Shown here piece by piece: positions 40,457 through 49,995 of a stretch of 64,000 nt of DNA. The translations under genes were made by a program, and so were the position numbers. Source of the stretch: UMGS1370 sp963557065 (lineage in GTDB: Bacteria > Bacillota > Clostridia > Lachnospirales > Lachnospiraceae); contig CAUWCT010000043.1 of the NCBI GenBank assembly GCA_963557065.1, positions 1 to 64,000 of the forward strand, given 5' to 3'. How positions within the stretch are numbered: position 1 is the first letter of the stretch; each line of letters starts with the position of its first letter. The notes below the pieces were generated by a model. It made no database searches. It saw nothing but the letters and a program-made list of their open reading frames with translations, and was not told where the DNA came from.

Positions 40457-41107
40457 TTAGTCATGGGATTCCACACAGATTAAAACGCCCTCCCGAAATT
40501 CGATTCTGGCTTCCTCCCCGGCCAGTTCATTGCTGATGCACAGACTGGTGCCGATTTCAATATCTTTTTCCCGGAGAGGATAACGAAATCCGGTAAGGGT
40601 AATCCCCTTTACCTCCTGGCTGAGAGGTAGAAAGGAGACGTACTTTCCCCACAGAGTTTCTTTAAAAAAATCTTTTCCCTCATCCAGCAGATACACTTTA
40701 TTCTGCGGGTCTAAAAGATAGGCAAAAATCCCCTTCTGAAGGCAGGGATATAAAAGATGAATATTCCCAATCATGTGATCCAGACGCCCTCCGGTAGCGC
40801 CCAGCACTGCAATCTCGCCGCAGCCCAAAGCCATTGCCCGGTTGAAAGCCAGTTCTGTGTCTGTCTCATCTTTTTCCGGCTGATGGACCTCCCATACAAT
40901 ATGCTCTTGTTTACGAAATTCCAAAAGCACAGTCTGATCCACTGTGTCAAAATCTCCTACAATCACATCCGGCAAAAGGCCAAGAGCCTTTACCGCTTCC
41001 AGCCCTGCATCGACTGCAATGATTTTATTAAAGCTTCTTTTCTTTAAAAAATCGCCGGCAAACCTCAAATCAATGGGGCCACCGGTAATTATCAGACAAG
41101 TTTTCAT
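40457..41107 (-). CDS. thiN: Thiamine diphosphokinase
   Basis: ThiN transfers pyrophosphate from ATP to thiamine. The 216-residue protein has VGDFDTVD and GGRLDHMIGNIHLL, the paired catalytic motifs. It overlaps rpe by ATGA, the same rsgA-rpe-thiN order as in Bacillus. No TPP riboswitch was seen, consistent with a housekeeping salvage step. Confidence 0.95.
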   Translation of the reverse strand: MKTCLIITGGPIDLRFAGDFLKKRSFNKIIAVDAGLEAVKALGLLPDVIVGDFDTVDQTVLLEFRKQEHIVWEVHQPEKDETDTELAFNRAMALGCGEIAVLGATGGRLDHMIGNIHLLYPCLQKGIFAYLLDPQNKVYLLDEGKDFFKETLWGKYVSFLPLSQEVKGITLTGFRYPLREKDIEIGTSLCISNELAGEEARIEFREGVLICVESHD

Positions 41108-41778
41108 ACTCTCTCAGATGGATACTCCTTAAAAATTTCTAAAAATCCGGCTACATTGGCAGCCGCATCCTGTCTAAATACTGCGGAACCGGCCACCAGA
41201 ATATTGGCTCCGGCATCTAAAAGCGTTCTGGCATTATTAAGAGTCACTCCGCCGTCTACCTGAATATCTGTCTCTAATCCCTGCTCCCTTATCATAGCCC
41301 GCAGTTTTTTTACCTTTTCCACTGCATAGGGGATAAATTTCTGTCCCCCAAAGCCGGGATTTACAGACATAACAAGGACCATATCCGCTGCCGGCAGAAC
41401 ATACTCCACTGCATTTATGGGGGTCGCCGGATTTAAAGCCACTCCCGCTTTTAGGCCGGCCTCTTTAATCTGATTGAGGGTCCGGTCCAGATGGCGGCAG
41501 GCTTCTGCATGAACACAAATCAAATCCGCCCCGGCCTGTTTCATATCCCCAATATACCTTCCCGGCTCTTCTACCATCATGTGGACGTCAAAGATCTTAT
41601 TCGTAACTGCCCGCAATGCCTGAATCACCGGCATTCCAAAGGAAATGCTGGGGACAAACGTCCCATCCATCACATCTAAATGAATATACTCTGCCCCTGC
41701 ATCTGCCACTGTTTTGACTTCCTGTCCCAACTTTGTAAAATCCGCCCCCAGTACAGATGGCGCCAATATATACTCCAT
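41104..41778 (-). CDS. rpe: Ribulose-phosphate 3-epimerase
   Basis: Rpe interconverts ribulose and xylulose 5-phosphate in the pentose phosphate pathway. The 224-residue barrel shows LAPSVLGADF, HLDVMDGTFVPSISFG, VNPGFGGQKF and VDGGV, all family motifs including metal ligands. It overlaps rsgA by one base (TAATG) and thiN by four, so the three are coupled. Confidence 0.97.
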   Translation of the reverse strand: MEYILAPSVLGADFTKLGQEVKTVADAGAEYIHLDVMDGTFVPSISFGMPVIQALRAVTNKIFDVHMMVEEPGRYIGDMKQAGADLICVHAEACRHLDRTLNQIKEAGLKAGVALNPATPINAVEYVLPAADMVLVMSVNPGFGGQKFIPYAVEKVKKLRAMIREQGLETDIQVDGGVTLNNARTLLDAGANILVAGSAVFRQDAAANVAGFLEIFKEYPSERV

Positions 41779-42659
41779 TAGTATTTCCTCCTGTCTTTTT
41801 CCTTTAGTTCCTCATAAATCAGAAGATAGTTGCTGTAACGGCTTTTGCTCAGAGCGCCTTCTTCCACCCCGCGTTTTACTCCGCATACCGTTTCTCCCAC
41901 ATGAACACAGCCCAGAAACTTACATTCGTCCTCATATGGGGCAAACTCGCCAAAATAATTTTTTAATTCCTGGGGAGGTATGTCCAGATACAGGGAACTG
42001 AATCCGGGCGTATCCATTAAATAGGTTTCCTCTTCCACACAAAACAGCTGGGAATGACGGGTGGTGTGTTTTCCCCGCTGAATCTTTTTGCTGATTCCTC
42101 CGGTCTCCATGGCAGCCTCCGGCAACAGAAAATTGGTCAGGGAAGATTTGCCCACGCCGGAAGGCCCGGCAAGAACCGTAGTTTTTCCTTTTAAGAGTTC
42201 TTTCAGCCCGGCCATACCGGTTTGATCGTAAGTGCTGATAAAGACTACCTGATAACCGGCTTTTTCATAAATAGACCGGTAAGATTCCATCAATTCCCCA
42301 TCACACAGATCAATCTTATTAAAGCAGATGAAAACCGGCACATTCTGTACCCCCATCATAACCAAAAACCGATCCAGAAGATTTAAGTTTGGCTCCGGAT
42401 GAGTGATGGCAAATACCACCAGAGCCTGGTCCACGTTGGCGGATGCAGGCCGGATTAACTCATTTTTTCTGGGAAGAATCTCATCAATGTTTCCCTCTGA
42501 CTGCTCTTCATTTAAAATTGTAAATTCTACGTCATCCCCCACCAGAGGTTTGATTTTCCGGCTGCGGAATACCCCTTTTGCCCGACATTCGTAGACCCGG
42601 CCTGCTCTGTCATGGACATAATAAAAACCGGCAATTCCTTTTATAATCTTTCCTGTCAT
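41778..42659 (-). CDS. rsgA: RsgA, ribosome small-subunit GTPase
   Basis: RsgA helps mature the 30S subunit. The 293-residue protein has an OB fold (about 1-65), the circularly permuted GTPase with NKIDL (G4) before GPSGVGKSS (G1) and DTPGFSS (G3), and a C-terminal zinc site with Cys residues around CKFLGCVHVGETVCGVK. It lies 3 bp after prkC; RsgA is a known PrkC substrate in Bacillus, so the neighbourhood has functional sense. Confidence 0.96.
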   Translation of the reverse strand: MTGKIIKGIAGFYYVHDRAGRVYECRAKGVFRSRKIKPLVGDDVEFTILNEEQSEGNIDEILPRKNELIRPASANVDQALVVFAITHPEPNLNLLDRFLVMMGVQNVPVFICFNKIDLCDGELMESYRSIYEKAGYQVVFISTYDQTGMAGLKELLKGKTTVLAGPSGVGKSSLTNFLLPEAAMETGGISKKIQRGKHTTRHSQLFCVEEETYLMDTPGFSSLYLDIPPQELKNYFGEFAPYEDECKFLGCVHVGETVCGVKRGVEEGALSKSRYSNYLLIYEELKEKDRRKY

Positions 42660-42662
42660 AAC

Positions 42663-44663
42663 CTATTCTTCCAGTTCAAAGAAGACGTCATAGGATTCCA
42701 GCACCTTTCCGGTCTGGGTATTGACCACCTCAACTTCTCCTTCTTCTACTCCGTACTCTCCAATAATCTCCGGGAACACAATGGAAATCGTACTGCTTCC
42801 GTTGACTTTATGCTCTGGAATCAGCGTTTTATATACTGTTTTTCCCTTTACAATCTGTTTTAACTGAATCTCAATGGAAACCTGGGTGCTGTCGCTTCCG
42901 GGCCCGATAATAGGATTTAAATCAAACTCTTCATTAATAGAACCCACATAGACATTTCTGCTGGCTCTGGTTTCCGCCTGGTGAACTGGCACTTCTTCCG
43001 GCCCGTAACTCACCACATACCCAATGGCAGTTCCCTCTGCTACTTCGGTTCCCGCCGGAATGCTCTGGCGGATAATACTCCACTCTTCAATCATGTCATT
43101 GTGCTCAATCTCTACATCTCCCGGCTTTAACTTAGCTGCTTCCAGAAGTTTTAACGCCTGATCTTCCGGGAGTCCTTCCAGAGCGGGAACCAGAACTTTC
43201 TTTGCCAGAGGCCCTAAGCTGATATAAAGAGTAATCGGCTCTCCGCCTTTATAGATAACGTCTGCCGGCTCTGTACGGATTACCCGTCCCGCTTCCACAG
43301 TCTCGCTGTTTTCAGAGGTCACAACCACAGAAATGTCTCCGGCATTCAGAACTGCTTTTGCCTCCGCTTCTGTTTTTCCAATGAGATTTAAGGATGCAAC
43401 TTCTGTCTTTCCGCTGCCTTTGCTGACAGTAATACTCACTGCTGTTCCCTTTTCTACGATTGTACCTGCATCATCCTGAGCAATCACATAGCCTTTCCTT
43501 CCGGTTTCCGAATAGGCATAGTGAATATCCGGAACCAATGACAGTTCTGCCAGACGGGCCTTGGCTCCTTCTTCTGTAATCCCTAAAAGCTCCGGGATAT
43601 TGGTCTGGGAATCTGAAAGCACAATGGTGCTTTCTGCCCGGCTCTCGCCGCTTTCCCCTGTAGGCAGGGCGATGCCCGGACCAATCTTAAGAAGCCCTGA
43701 AATCTGAGCGATGAGAAAAATCAGAGCTGCAACAATAAAAATTGCTCCTGCGATTCCTCCCACAGAAAACAACCTCTCCAGGCTGCGGTTTACCTCTTTT
43801 TCCGTATGGATCTGCGCCTGCTTTCCCTTTTTTTCTTCGTCTTTTGGATTTAAGAGTGCGTGACGCAAATCGTGAATCACCTCAGACGCAGAATCGTAGC
43901 GTTCGCATGGATTTTTTCTGGTACATTTTAAAATAATCGTTTCCAGTCCAGGCGCTACGTTACTGTTTATATGAGACGGTGGCGTAAGGTCCTGTTCCAT
44001 ATGGGCAATGGCAACTGATTCTGCATCGTTTCCGTCAAATGGAAGGATTCCTGTGACCATTTCATATAAAGTAATACCAAAAGAGTAGATGTCGCTTCTG
44101 GCATCGCTGATGTTGCCGCTGGCCTGTTCCGGCGGAATATAGTGAACCGATCCAATGGCATCGGAATTTTTCGTCTGCATACTGATAGCCTTGGCGATGC
44201 CAAAATCAGCTACTTTCACTTTTCCATCCATAGAGATAATAATATTCTGAGGTTTAATATCCCGATGGATAATATGGCGTTCATGGGCCGCCATCATACC
44301 CTGCGCAATCTGAATGGCAATCCCGATCGCCTCTTTATTGTCCAGCCTTCCTTTTTTTGCAATGTAATTTTTCAGGGTAATCCCCTCGATAAGTTCCATC
44401 ACAATATAATGAATATCGCCCTCATCCACAACGTCATAGACATTGACAATATTGGGATGGGACAGTCCGGCAGCAGCCTGAGCCTCCATCTTAAAATTGC
44501 TGACAAAGCCCGCGTCTGTGCAGAACTCCTTTTTTAACACCTTGATGGCCACCAGACGGTTTAATTTGTGGCATTTTGCCTTGTATACATCAGACATACC
44601 GCCGGAACCGATTTTTTCCAAAATCTCATATCGGTCCTGCAAAAAATCTCCGTTTTTCAGCAT
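42663..44663 (-). CDS. prkC: PASTA-domain Ser/Thr protein kinase (PrkC/Stk)
   Basis: The 666-residue protein has a cytoplasmic Hanks-type kinase (Lys41, HRD 133-135, DFG 153-155), one membrane helix (302-325), and three extracellular PASTA repeats (about 355-565). About 100 further residues form an extra C-terminal domain that I do not recognise. PASTA kinases sense muropeptides and control growth and germination. It overlaps prpC by 7 bp and precedes rsgA. Confidence 0.96.
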   Translation of the reverse strand: MLKNGDFLQDRYEILEKIGSGGMSDVYKAKCHKLNRLVAIKVLKKEFCTDAGFVSNFKMEAQAAAGLSHPNIVNVYDVVDEGDIHYIVMELIEGITLKNYIAKKGRLDNKEAIGIAIQIAQGMMAAHERHIIHRDIKPQNIIISMDGKVKVADFGIAKAISMQTKNSDAIGSVHYIPPEQASGNISDARSDIYSFGITLYEMVTGILPFDGNDAESVAIAHMEQDLTPPSHINSNVAPGLETIILKCTRKNPCERYDSASEVIHDLRHALLNPKDEEKKGKQAQIHTEKEVNRSLERLFSVGGIAGAIFIVAALIFLIAQISGLLKIGPGIALPTGESGESRAESTIVLSDSQTNIPELLGITEEGAKARLAELSLVPDIHYAYSETGRKGYVIAQDDAGTIVEKGTAVSITVSKGSGKTEVASLNLIGKTEAEAKAVLNAGDISVVVTSENSETVEAGRVIRTEPADVIYKGGEPITLYISLGPLAKKVLVPALEGLPEDQALKLLEAAKLKPGDVEIEHNDMIEEWSIIRQSIPAGTEVAEGTAIGYVVSYGPEEVPVHQAETRASRNVYVGSINEEFDLNPIIGPGSDSTQVSIEIQLKQIVKGKTVYKTLIPEHKVNGSSTISIVFPEIIGEYGVEEGEVEVVNTQTGKVLESYDVFFELEE

Positions 44664-45403
44664 GGACTCACCTCGCTTTCCGCCGGTTCTGCCAAAATAA
44701 CGGAAATATTATCTTTTCCTCCATTTTCATTGGCCCGACGCAAAAGGTTCCATGCTTTTTCTGAAAGAGACCCTTCTTTCGATACAATGGAATAAATCTC
44801 TTTATCGCTGACCATATTGCTAAGGCCGTCTGAACACAAAAGTATCCTATCCCCTTTATGGAGCGACACCTCAAAAAAATCCGGCTCTACCTCCGGCTCT
44901 GTGCCGATTGCCCTGGTAATATAATTCTTTTTTCTCTGATAGTCCTTACTTCCCCGGTTTAAAAGCCCCAGTGACACCATCTCTTCTACATAGGAGTGAT
45001 CTTTGGTTACCTGAATCAGACCGCCGCGGATCAGGTACAGCCGGCTGTCTCCTATATTGGCCACATACAAAGTTCCATCCGAAACCGTAGCCGCCACCAT
45101 AGTAGTACCCATCCCCTCAAAAGACGGATCTTTTAATGATTCCTCATAAAGTCGTTTGTTTACCTCTGAAATCCCTTTGTTTAAGACCAGAATTTCCGCT
45201 TCTCCATCCGGCTGGCGGTTTATGTATGCCACCAGTTTTTCCACCAGAAAACGGGAAGCAAAGTCTCCTGCATTGGCGCCTCCCATACCGTCTGCAAGCA
45301 GTAAAAGATTGGGCAGCGGACCGGTTTTCTGCTGGGAAGCGTAAATATAGTCCTGATTTGTGGACCGGACCCTTCCGGTATCCGTATATGCACTGATCTG
45401 CAT
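44657..45403 (-). CDS. prpC: PP2C-family Ser/Thr phosphatase (PrpC/Stp)
   Basis: PrpC reverses PrkC phosphorylation. The 248-residue protein has the metal-binding motifs DGMGGANAGD, GDSRLYLIRGG, SDGLSN and GKDNIS. AAGGAGG precedes the ATG. It overlaps prkC by 7 bp, so kinase and phosphatase are made together. It follows rlmN by 21 bp, as in Bacillus. Confidence 0.97.
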   Translation of the reverse strand: MQISAYTDTGRVRSTNQDYIYASQQKTGPLPNLLLLADGMGGANAGDFASRFLVEKLVAYINRQPDGEAEILVLNKGISEVNKRLYEESLKDPSFEGMGTTMVAATVSDGTLYVANIGDSRLYLIRGGLIQVTKDHSYVEEMVSLGLLNRGSKDYQRKKNYITRAIGTEPEVEPDFFEVSLHKGDRILLCSDGLSNMVSDKEIYSIVSKEGSLSEKAWNLLRRANENGGKDNISVILAEPAESEVSPC

Positions 45404-45424
45404 TCTGCCATCCTCCTTTCTGTT

Positions 45425-46477
45425 TTAAGACTGAAAATCCTGTTTGTTATCAATAAAGCTTTTGCGCAGCTGACCACAGGCGCCGTTAATATCCCGTCCC
45501 ATTTCTCTGCGGACTGTGACGGCAATTCCCTGGCGTTCCAGATAATTTTTAAATGCTTCTATGGCTTTTTTGTCAGATTGAACAAAATCCCGCTCCTTTA
45601 TGGGATTGACCGGAATCAGATTGACATGTCCATGATAGTCTTTAATGAGAGCCGCCAGCGCTTTTGCCTCTTCTAAATTGTCATTGACCCCGCTTACCAG
45701 GCTGTACTCAAATGTCAGCCTTCTGCCGGTCTTTTCAAAATAGGCTTTACAGGCAGCTAAAACTTCCTCCAGATGATATTTCTTTGCAACAGGCATCAAA
45801 TTCTTTCTCACTTCGTCATTAGGGGCGTGAAGGGACAATGCCAGGGTGATGGCCAGATTTTCTTCTGCCAGTTCGTAGATTTTGGGGACAATGCCACAGG
45901 TGGAAACCGTTATGTTTCTCTGGCTGATATGAAGCCCGTTTTCATCCGTCAAAAGCCGGATAAACCGTACAAGATTGTCGTAATTGTCAAGTGGTTCCCC
46001 GGAACCCATAACTACTACATTAGAAACACGTTCCCCGGTATCTTTTTGTATCTGATAGATCTGGTCAAGCATCTCTGAAGGGAGGAGATTTCTCTCCAGT
46101 CCGTCTAATGTGGATGCACAGAACCGGCATCCCATGCGGCACCCAACCTGGGAAGAAATACATACGGAATTGCCATGTTTATATTTCATCCAGACACTTT
46201 CAATCACATTTCCGTCTTCCAGTGCAAACAGATATTTTCGGGTTCCATCTATCCTGGAAATCCTCACATCCGCCTTCTGCAGAGAGATAAGGCGGTATCC
46301 TGCATGGAGCCGTTCCCTTAGGGATTGGGGAAGATTGGACATCTCCTCAAAGCTGTCCGCCAGCTTTTCATGAATCCACTGATAAATCTGTCTGCTGCGG
46401 AATGCTTTTTCTCCTTCTTTCTCCATGAGCAGAGAAAGTTCTTCTAATGTCAGGGATTTGATATCACATTTTTCCAT
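45425..46477 (-). CDS. rlmN: RlmN, 23S rRNA/tRNA adenine C2 methyltransferase
   Basis: RlmN methylates A2503 of 23S rRNA and A37 of some tRNAs. The 350-residue protein has the radical SAM motif CRMGCRFC (Cys113, 117, 120) and the C-terminal methyl-carrying Cys in GACGQLR. The start at 46477 matches family length and sequence (MEKCDIKSLTLEEL). An in-frame ATG 51 bp upstream overlaps rsmB and has no better ribosome site. The Cfr resistance enzyme is the main alternative, but the operon and length favour RlmN. Confidence 0.94.
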   Translation of the reverse strand: MEKCDIKSLTLEELSLLMEKEGEKAFRSRQIYQWIHEKLADSFEEMSNLPQSLRERLHAGYRLISLQKADVRISRIDGTRKYLFALEDGNVIESVWMKYKHGNSVCISSQVGCRMGCRFCASTLDGLERNLLPSEMLDQIYQIQKDTGERVSNVVVMGSGEPLDNYDNLVRFIRLLTDENGLHISQRNITVSTCGIVPKIYELAEENLAITLALSLHAPNDEVRKNLMPVAKKYHLEEVLAACKAYFEKTGRRLTFEYSLVSGVNDNLEEAKALAALIKDYHGHVNLIPVNPIKERDFVQSDKKAIEAFKNYLERQGIAVTVRREMGRDINGACGQLRKSFIDNKQDFQS

Positions 46478-46490
46478 CAATTCGTCTTTT

Positions 46491-47828
46491 TCAATCCTTT
46501 CTTCGGAATACGGACAGGAAAAATCCATCGCTATGGTGACGGTTGGGAAGAAGCTGCAAATATCCTTCTTTTAAGGACTCTTCTGAACATACTCCCTCCA
46601 TAGTCTCTGAGATATCCGCCGGTTCAAAAGGAAAATTCTCCAAAAACCAGTCCCGGTTATCTTCATTTTCCAGTTTGTCAATGGTACAAGTGCTGTAAAC
46701 AAGGGTTCCTCCGGGTTTTACGTACTCCCAGACCACAGACAGAATCTCCCTCTGCAGCCTGGCTAAGTCTTCGCAGGTCTCTTTCGTCATCCGGTATTTG
46801 ATATCCGGTTTGCGCCCGATAATCCCCAGACCGGAGCAGGGAAGATCCGCAAGGACAATATCCGCCTTCTCTTTTACAGACGGATCGGGATTTAACGCAT
46901 CCCAGACCCTGGCCCGGATATTTGAAAATCCCAGGCGGTTGATATTTTCTTCAATGAGGGATACTTTCTGGAAGGTTAAATCCCTGGCTTCTACCATGCC
47001 GGTCCCCTTTAACAGGTCTGCCATGTGAAGGCTTTTTCCTCCGGGCGCTGCGCAGACATCCAGCACAAAATCCCCTGCCCTGGGGGCTGCTGCCCGTCCC
47101 ACTAAAGAGGAACTCACATCCTGTACCTGAATCAATCCTTCTGCAAAAGCATCTAAGGCCTCCAGATAATCATAGCCGCTTATATAAAGCACATCCTCAA
47201 AGCCAGAAATCCTGGTTGTTTTGACGTTCTGGCTGGTTAAACTTCCGATAATCTCATCCGCGCTGCACCTGTCCAGATTGCAGCGGACGCAGGTAGGCCG
47301 TTCCTGTAAAAAAGCTTCTGCTGCCGCAAGGGCGTTTTCCTCTCCCAAATCCTGTTTCCACATGGAAAGAATCCAGGAAGGAATGGACAGTCTGGTTTCT
47401 TCGTCGGGAAATATTAAGTCTTCCCGGCTTCTTGCAATGGATCGCAGCACTCCGTTTACAAAACCTTTTAATCCCGAAAAGCGCCGTTTTACTGCCAGTT
47501 TTACCGCCTCATTGCAGGCAGCTGAATCCGGTATCCGATCCATATAAAGGAGCTGATATGCGCCTATCCGGAGAATATTGCGGATAACCGGCTTCATCTT
47601 TTCTGTTTTCGTCCTGGAAACCTGGTTAATGGCATAATCAATAGAAATAAGCCGCTCAATGACTCCTTCCGTCAGACGGGTAGCAAGCGCCCTCTCTTTT
47701 TTAGGGAGATACTGGTATTTGGAAAGGGCCTGCCGTTCTACAATATGACAGAACCCTCCTTTTTCCAAAATCTCCAGCAGCATATCAAGAGCCAGTTCCC
47801 TGGCGGTCATACCAGTCTTATCACTCAT
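46491..47828 (-). CDS. rsmB: RsmB, 16S rRNA m5C967 methyltransferase
   Basis: The 445-residue protein has an N-terminal NusB-like RNA-binding domain (about 10-140) and a methyltransferase domain with CAAPGGKS, DLPCSGLG and STCTI, the SAM site and two catalytic cysteines. The ATG at 47828 (or one codon earlier) follows GGGGACGGG. It overlaps the peptidase gene by 8 bp. The product methylates 16S rRNA during ribosome assembly. Confidence 0.95.
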   Translation of the reverse strand: MSDKTGMTARELALDMLLEILEKGGFCHIVERQALSKYQYLPKKERALATRLTEGVIERLISIDYAINQVSRTKTEKMKPVIRNILRIGAYQLLYMDRIPDSAACNEAVKLAVKRRFSGLKGFVNGVLRSIARSREDLIFPDEETRLSIPSWILSMWKQDLGEENALAAAEAFLQERPTCVRCNLDRCSADEIIGSLTSQNVKTTRISGFEDVLYISGYDYLEALDAFAEGLIQVQDVSSSLVGRAAAPRAGDFVLDVCAAPGGKSLHMADLLKGTGMVEARDLTFQKVSLIEENINRLGFSNIRARVWDALNPDPSVKEKADIVLADLPCSGLGIIGRKPDIKYRMTKETCEDLARLQREILSVVWEYVKPGGTLVYSTCTIDKLENEDNRDWFLENFPFEPADISETMEGVCSEESLKEGYLQLLPNRHHSDGFFLSVFRRKD

Positions 47829-48534
47829 CATCCCGTCCCCGTCCGCCAAACAAAAGCACCAGACGCAGAAGCTGCAAAATAGAGCCTAACGCCGCTGCCA
47901 CATAGGTCAGAGCCGCAGCGCCCAACACTTTTTTCGTGCCGTCTACTTCCTGTTCCATCAAAATGCCTGTATCCCCTAAAAGGCGAACGGCCCTGGCAGA
48001 AGCATTAAATTCTACCGGAAGGGTGATAAGCTGAAACAAAACTGCTCCTACAAATAAAAGAATCCCAATCTGAATCAGTATATGCCCTCCTCTTCCCAAA
48101 AGCAGGCCGATTAAAATCAAAGGCCAGGAAAGCTGAGAGCCAAAATTGGCAATCGGTACAAAAGCGCCTCTCAGTTTCAGGGGAGCGTAATCTCTGGCAT
48201 CCTGAATGGCATGTCCGCACTCGTGAGCCGCAACCCCCAGCGCCGCAATGGATGTGGCTCCATATACCGACTGGGACAGGTTGACTGTCCTGCTTCTGGG
48301 ATCATAGTGATCCGTAAGGTTTCCTCTTACCTGGCGAACCGATACGTCATAAATCCCCTGGGAGTTTAAAATCCGCATTGCCACCTCTGCGCCTGTCATG
48401 CCGCAGGCGCTGCGCACCCTTGCATACCGGTTAAACGTAGAATTGACTCTGGCAGAAGCCAGGGCAGACAGCAGCACTCCGATTAAAACCAGGATCATCG
48501 TCGGGTCAAACCTGTAGTAGTATCCATATCCCAT
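47821..48534 (-). CDS. YugP-like membrane zinc metallopeptidase
   Basis: The 237-residue protein has HECGH at 104-108 (zinc site) and three or four hydrophobic segments (near 12-30, 120-150 and 155-180, plus the C-terminus). These match the YugP-type neutral zinc metallopeptidases. The gene directly follows fmt (adjacent stop and start). The position between fmt and rsmB is frequent in Clostridia, from memory. Substrate unknown; it may act on misfolded membrane proteins. Confidence 0.9.
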   Translation of the reverse strand: MGYGYYYRFDPTMILVLIGVLLSALASARVNSTFNRYARVRSACGMTGAEVAMRILNSQGIYDVSVRQVRGNLTDHYDPRSRTVNLSQSVYGATSIAALGVAAHECGHAIQDARDYAPLKLRGAFVPIANFGSQLSWPLILIGLLLGRGGHILIQIGILLFVGAVLFQLITLPVEFNASARAVRLLGDTGILMEQEVDGTKKVLGAAALTYVAAALGSILQLLRLVLLFGGRGRDDE

Positions 48535-49476
48535 TTACTGTGTTCTCCTTTCAAATACGGCGCCTTTTTCCACTGAAAATCCTCTTAAAAATGCGCCTGC
48601 ATCCATCCGCTTTTTTCCCTCCAGCTGAAGTTCGCAAAGCTTTAAGGCACCCTTGCCGCATGTTACAATCAGGCCATCTTTTAACACTTCCGTTATCTGT
48701 CCAAAAGTCCCCTCATACTCCCCGTCCAGGACCTGGGCTTTCCAGATCTTAATGGTTTTGCCTTTTAAGGAAGAATAGGCGCTGGGCCAGGAATTTAAAG
48801 CGCGGATAAGACGCTCAATCGCCGGCGCGTCCATAGACCAGTCAATGTCTCCCAGTTCCTTTGTAATCTTTTTGGCATAACAGGTTCCTGTCTCCGGCTG
48901 CCTGGTCCGGGTAAGAGTGCCTGCTTCTAATTTTTCCAGAGTGGAAACAATCAATCTGCCCCCTGCCAAAGCCAGTTTGTCATGAAGGCTTTCCCCTGTG
49001 TCCTGACTGTCAATGGGCACTGCTGCCTTTTCCAGCATATCTCCTGTATCCAGTCCTGCATCCATCATCATGGTGGTAATGCCGGTTTCTGTCTCTCCGT
49101 CAATGAGCGCCCACTGAATGGGAGCGGCTCCCCGGTATTTGGGAAGGAGGGATGCATGAATGTTGATGCAGCCGTATTTGGGCAAATCCAGAATCTCCTG
49201 AGAAATAATCTGTCCAAAGGCCACAACTACAATTACCTCCGGGGCAAGTTGGGCCAAAACTTTTACAAATTCCGGATCCCTCACCTTTGCCGGCTGATAT
49301 ACCGGAATGTTCAGTTCCATAGCCCGCATCTTTACCGGAGTCATCAAAACCGCCTTTCCTCTGCCCTTAGGCTTATCCGGCTGAGTTACGCAGGCAAGAA
49401 TCTGATGGCCCGCCTCTGTCAGACTGTTTAAAGCAGCCACCGAAAAGTCCGGCGTTCCCATAAAAACAATCCGCAT
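48535..49476 (-). CDS. fmt: Methionyl-tRNA formyltransferase
   Basis: Fmt formylates initiator Met-tRNA with 10-formyl-THF. The 313-residue protein begins MRIVFMGTPDFSVAALNSL and has the catalytic NIHASLLPKYRGAAPI region. The ATG overlaps the def stop as TAATG, so the formylation and deformylation enzymes are coupled. Its folate donor is supplied by Fhs, encoded four genes upstream. Confidence 0.97.
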   Translation of the reverse strand: MRIVFMGTPDFSVAALNSLTEAGHQILACVTQPDKPKGRGKAVLMTPVKMRAMELNIPVYQPAKVRDPEFVKVLAQLAPEVIVVVAFGQIISQEILDLPKYGCINIHASLLPKYRGAAPIQWALIDGETETGITTMMMDAGLDTGDMLEKAAVPIDSQDTGESLHDKLALAGGRLIVSTLEKLEAGTLTRTRQPETGTCYAKKITKELGDIDWSMDAPAIERLIRALNSWPSAYSSLKGKTIKIWKAQVLDGEYEGTFGQITEVLKDGLIVTCGKGALKLCELQLEGKKRMDAGAFLRGFSVEKGAVFERRTQ

Positions 49477-49955
49477 TATTCCTCATCCTCCATCTCTTCT
49501 GTATCTTCCAGCTCACCTTCTACCTTTTCCACATACAGATGTCCATGCAGGTGATCGCATTCATGGCAGATTGCTCTGGCCAAAAATCCTTCGCCTTCCA
49601 GCTCAAACTCTTCCATATTTTCATTATATGCCCGAACTCTTACTTTATCAGGCCGGGTTACAATGCCGGATTTCCCCGGAACGCTCAAGCACCCTTCCGG
49701 ACCGGTCTGGCTGCCCTCCGTCCAGGTAATTTCCGGATTGATAAGCACATACTGATTGCCGTCTTCTACATCAATGACCACAATCTGCTTTAAAATACCG
49801 ACCTGGGGAGCCGCAAGCCCTACTCCGCCGGTCTCATACATAGTCTCAAACATATCCTCAATCAGTTCTCCCAGGCGGGGCGTCATCTCTTTTACCGCCT
49901 TACACTCTTTTGTTAAAATATCGTCTCCTATGGTACGAATCTGTCTGATTGCCAT
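49476..49955 (-). CDS. def: Peptide deformylase
   Basis: Def removes the N-formyl group from new proteins. The 159-residue protein has GVGLAAPQVG, EGCLSVPG (Cys89) and HECDH (His131, Glu132, His135), the complete metal site. AAGGTGAG lies upstream. It is the target of actinonin. Order priA-def-fmt-rsmB is conserved with Bacillus, with a peptidase gene inserted after fmt. Confidence 0.97.
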   Translation of the reverse strand: MAIRQIRTIGDDILTKECKAVKEMTPRLGELIEDMFETMYETGGVGLAAPQVGILKQIVVIDVEDGNQYVLINPEITWTEGSQTGPEGCLSVPGKSGIVTRPDKVRVRAYNENMEEFELEGEGFLARAICHECDHLHGHLYVEKVEGELEDTEEMEDEE

Positions 49956-49995
49956 AACTGTCCACTCACCTTTTCTCTCTCATTTTACGCAGATC

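Noticed and set aside
40457..41150. TPP riboswitch for thiN
   Set aside because: thiN overlaps rpe with no leader, so there is no room for one.
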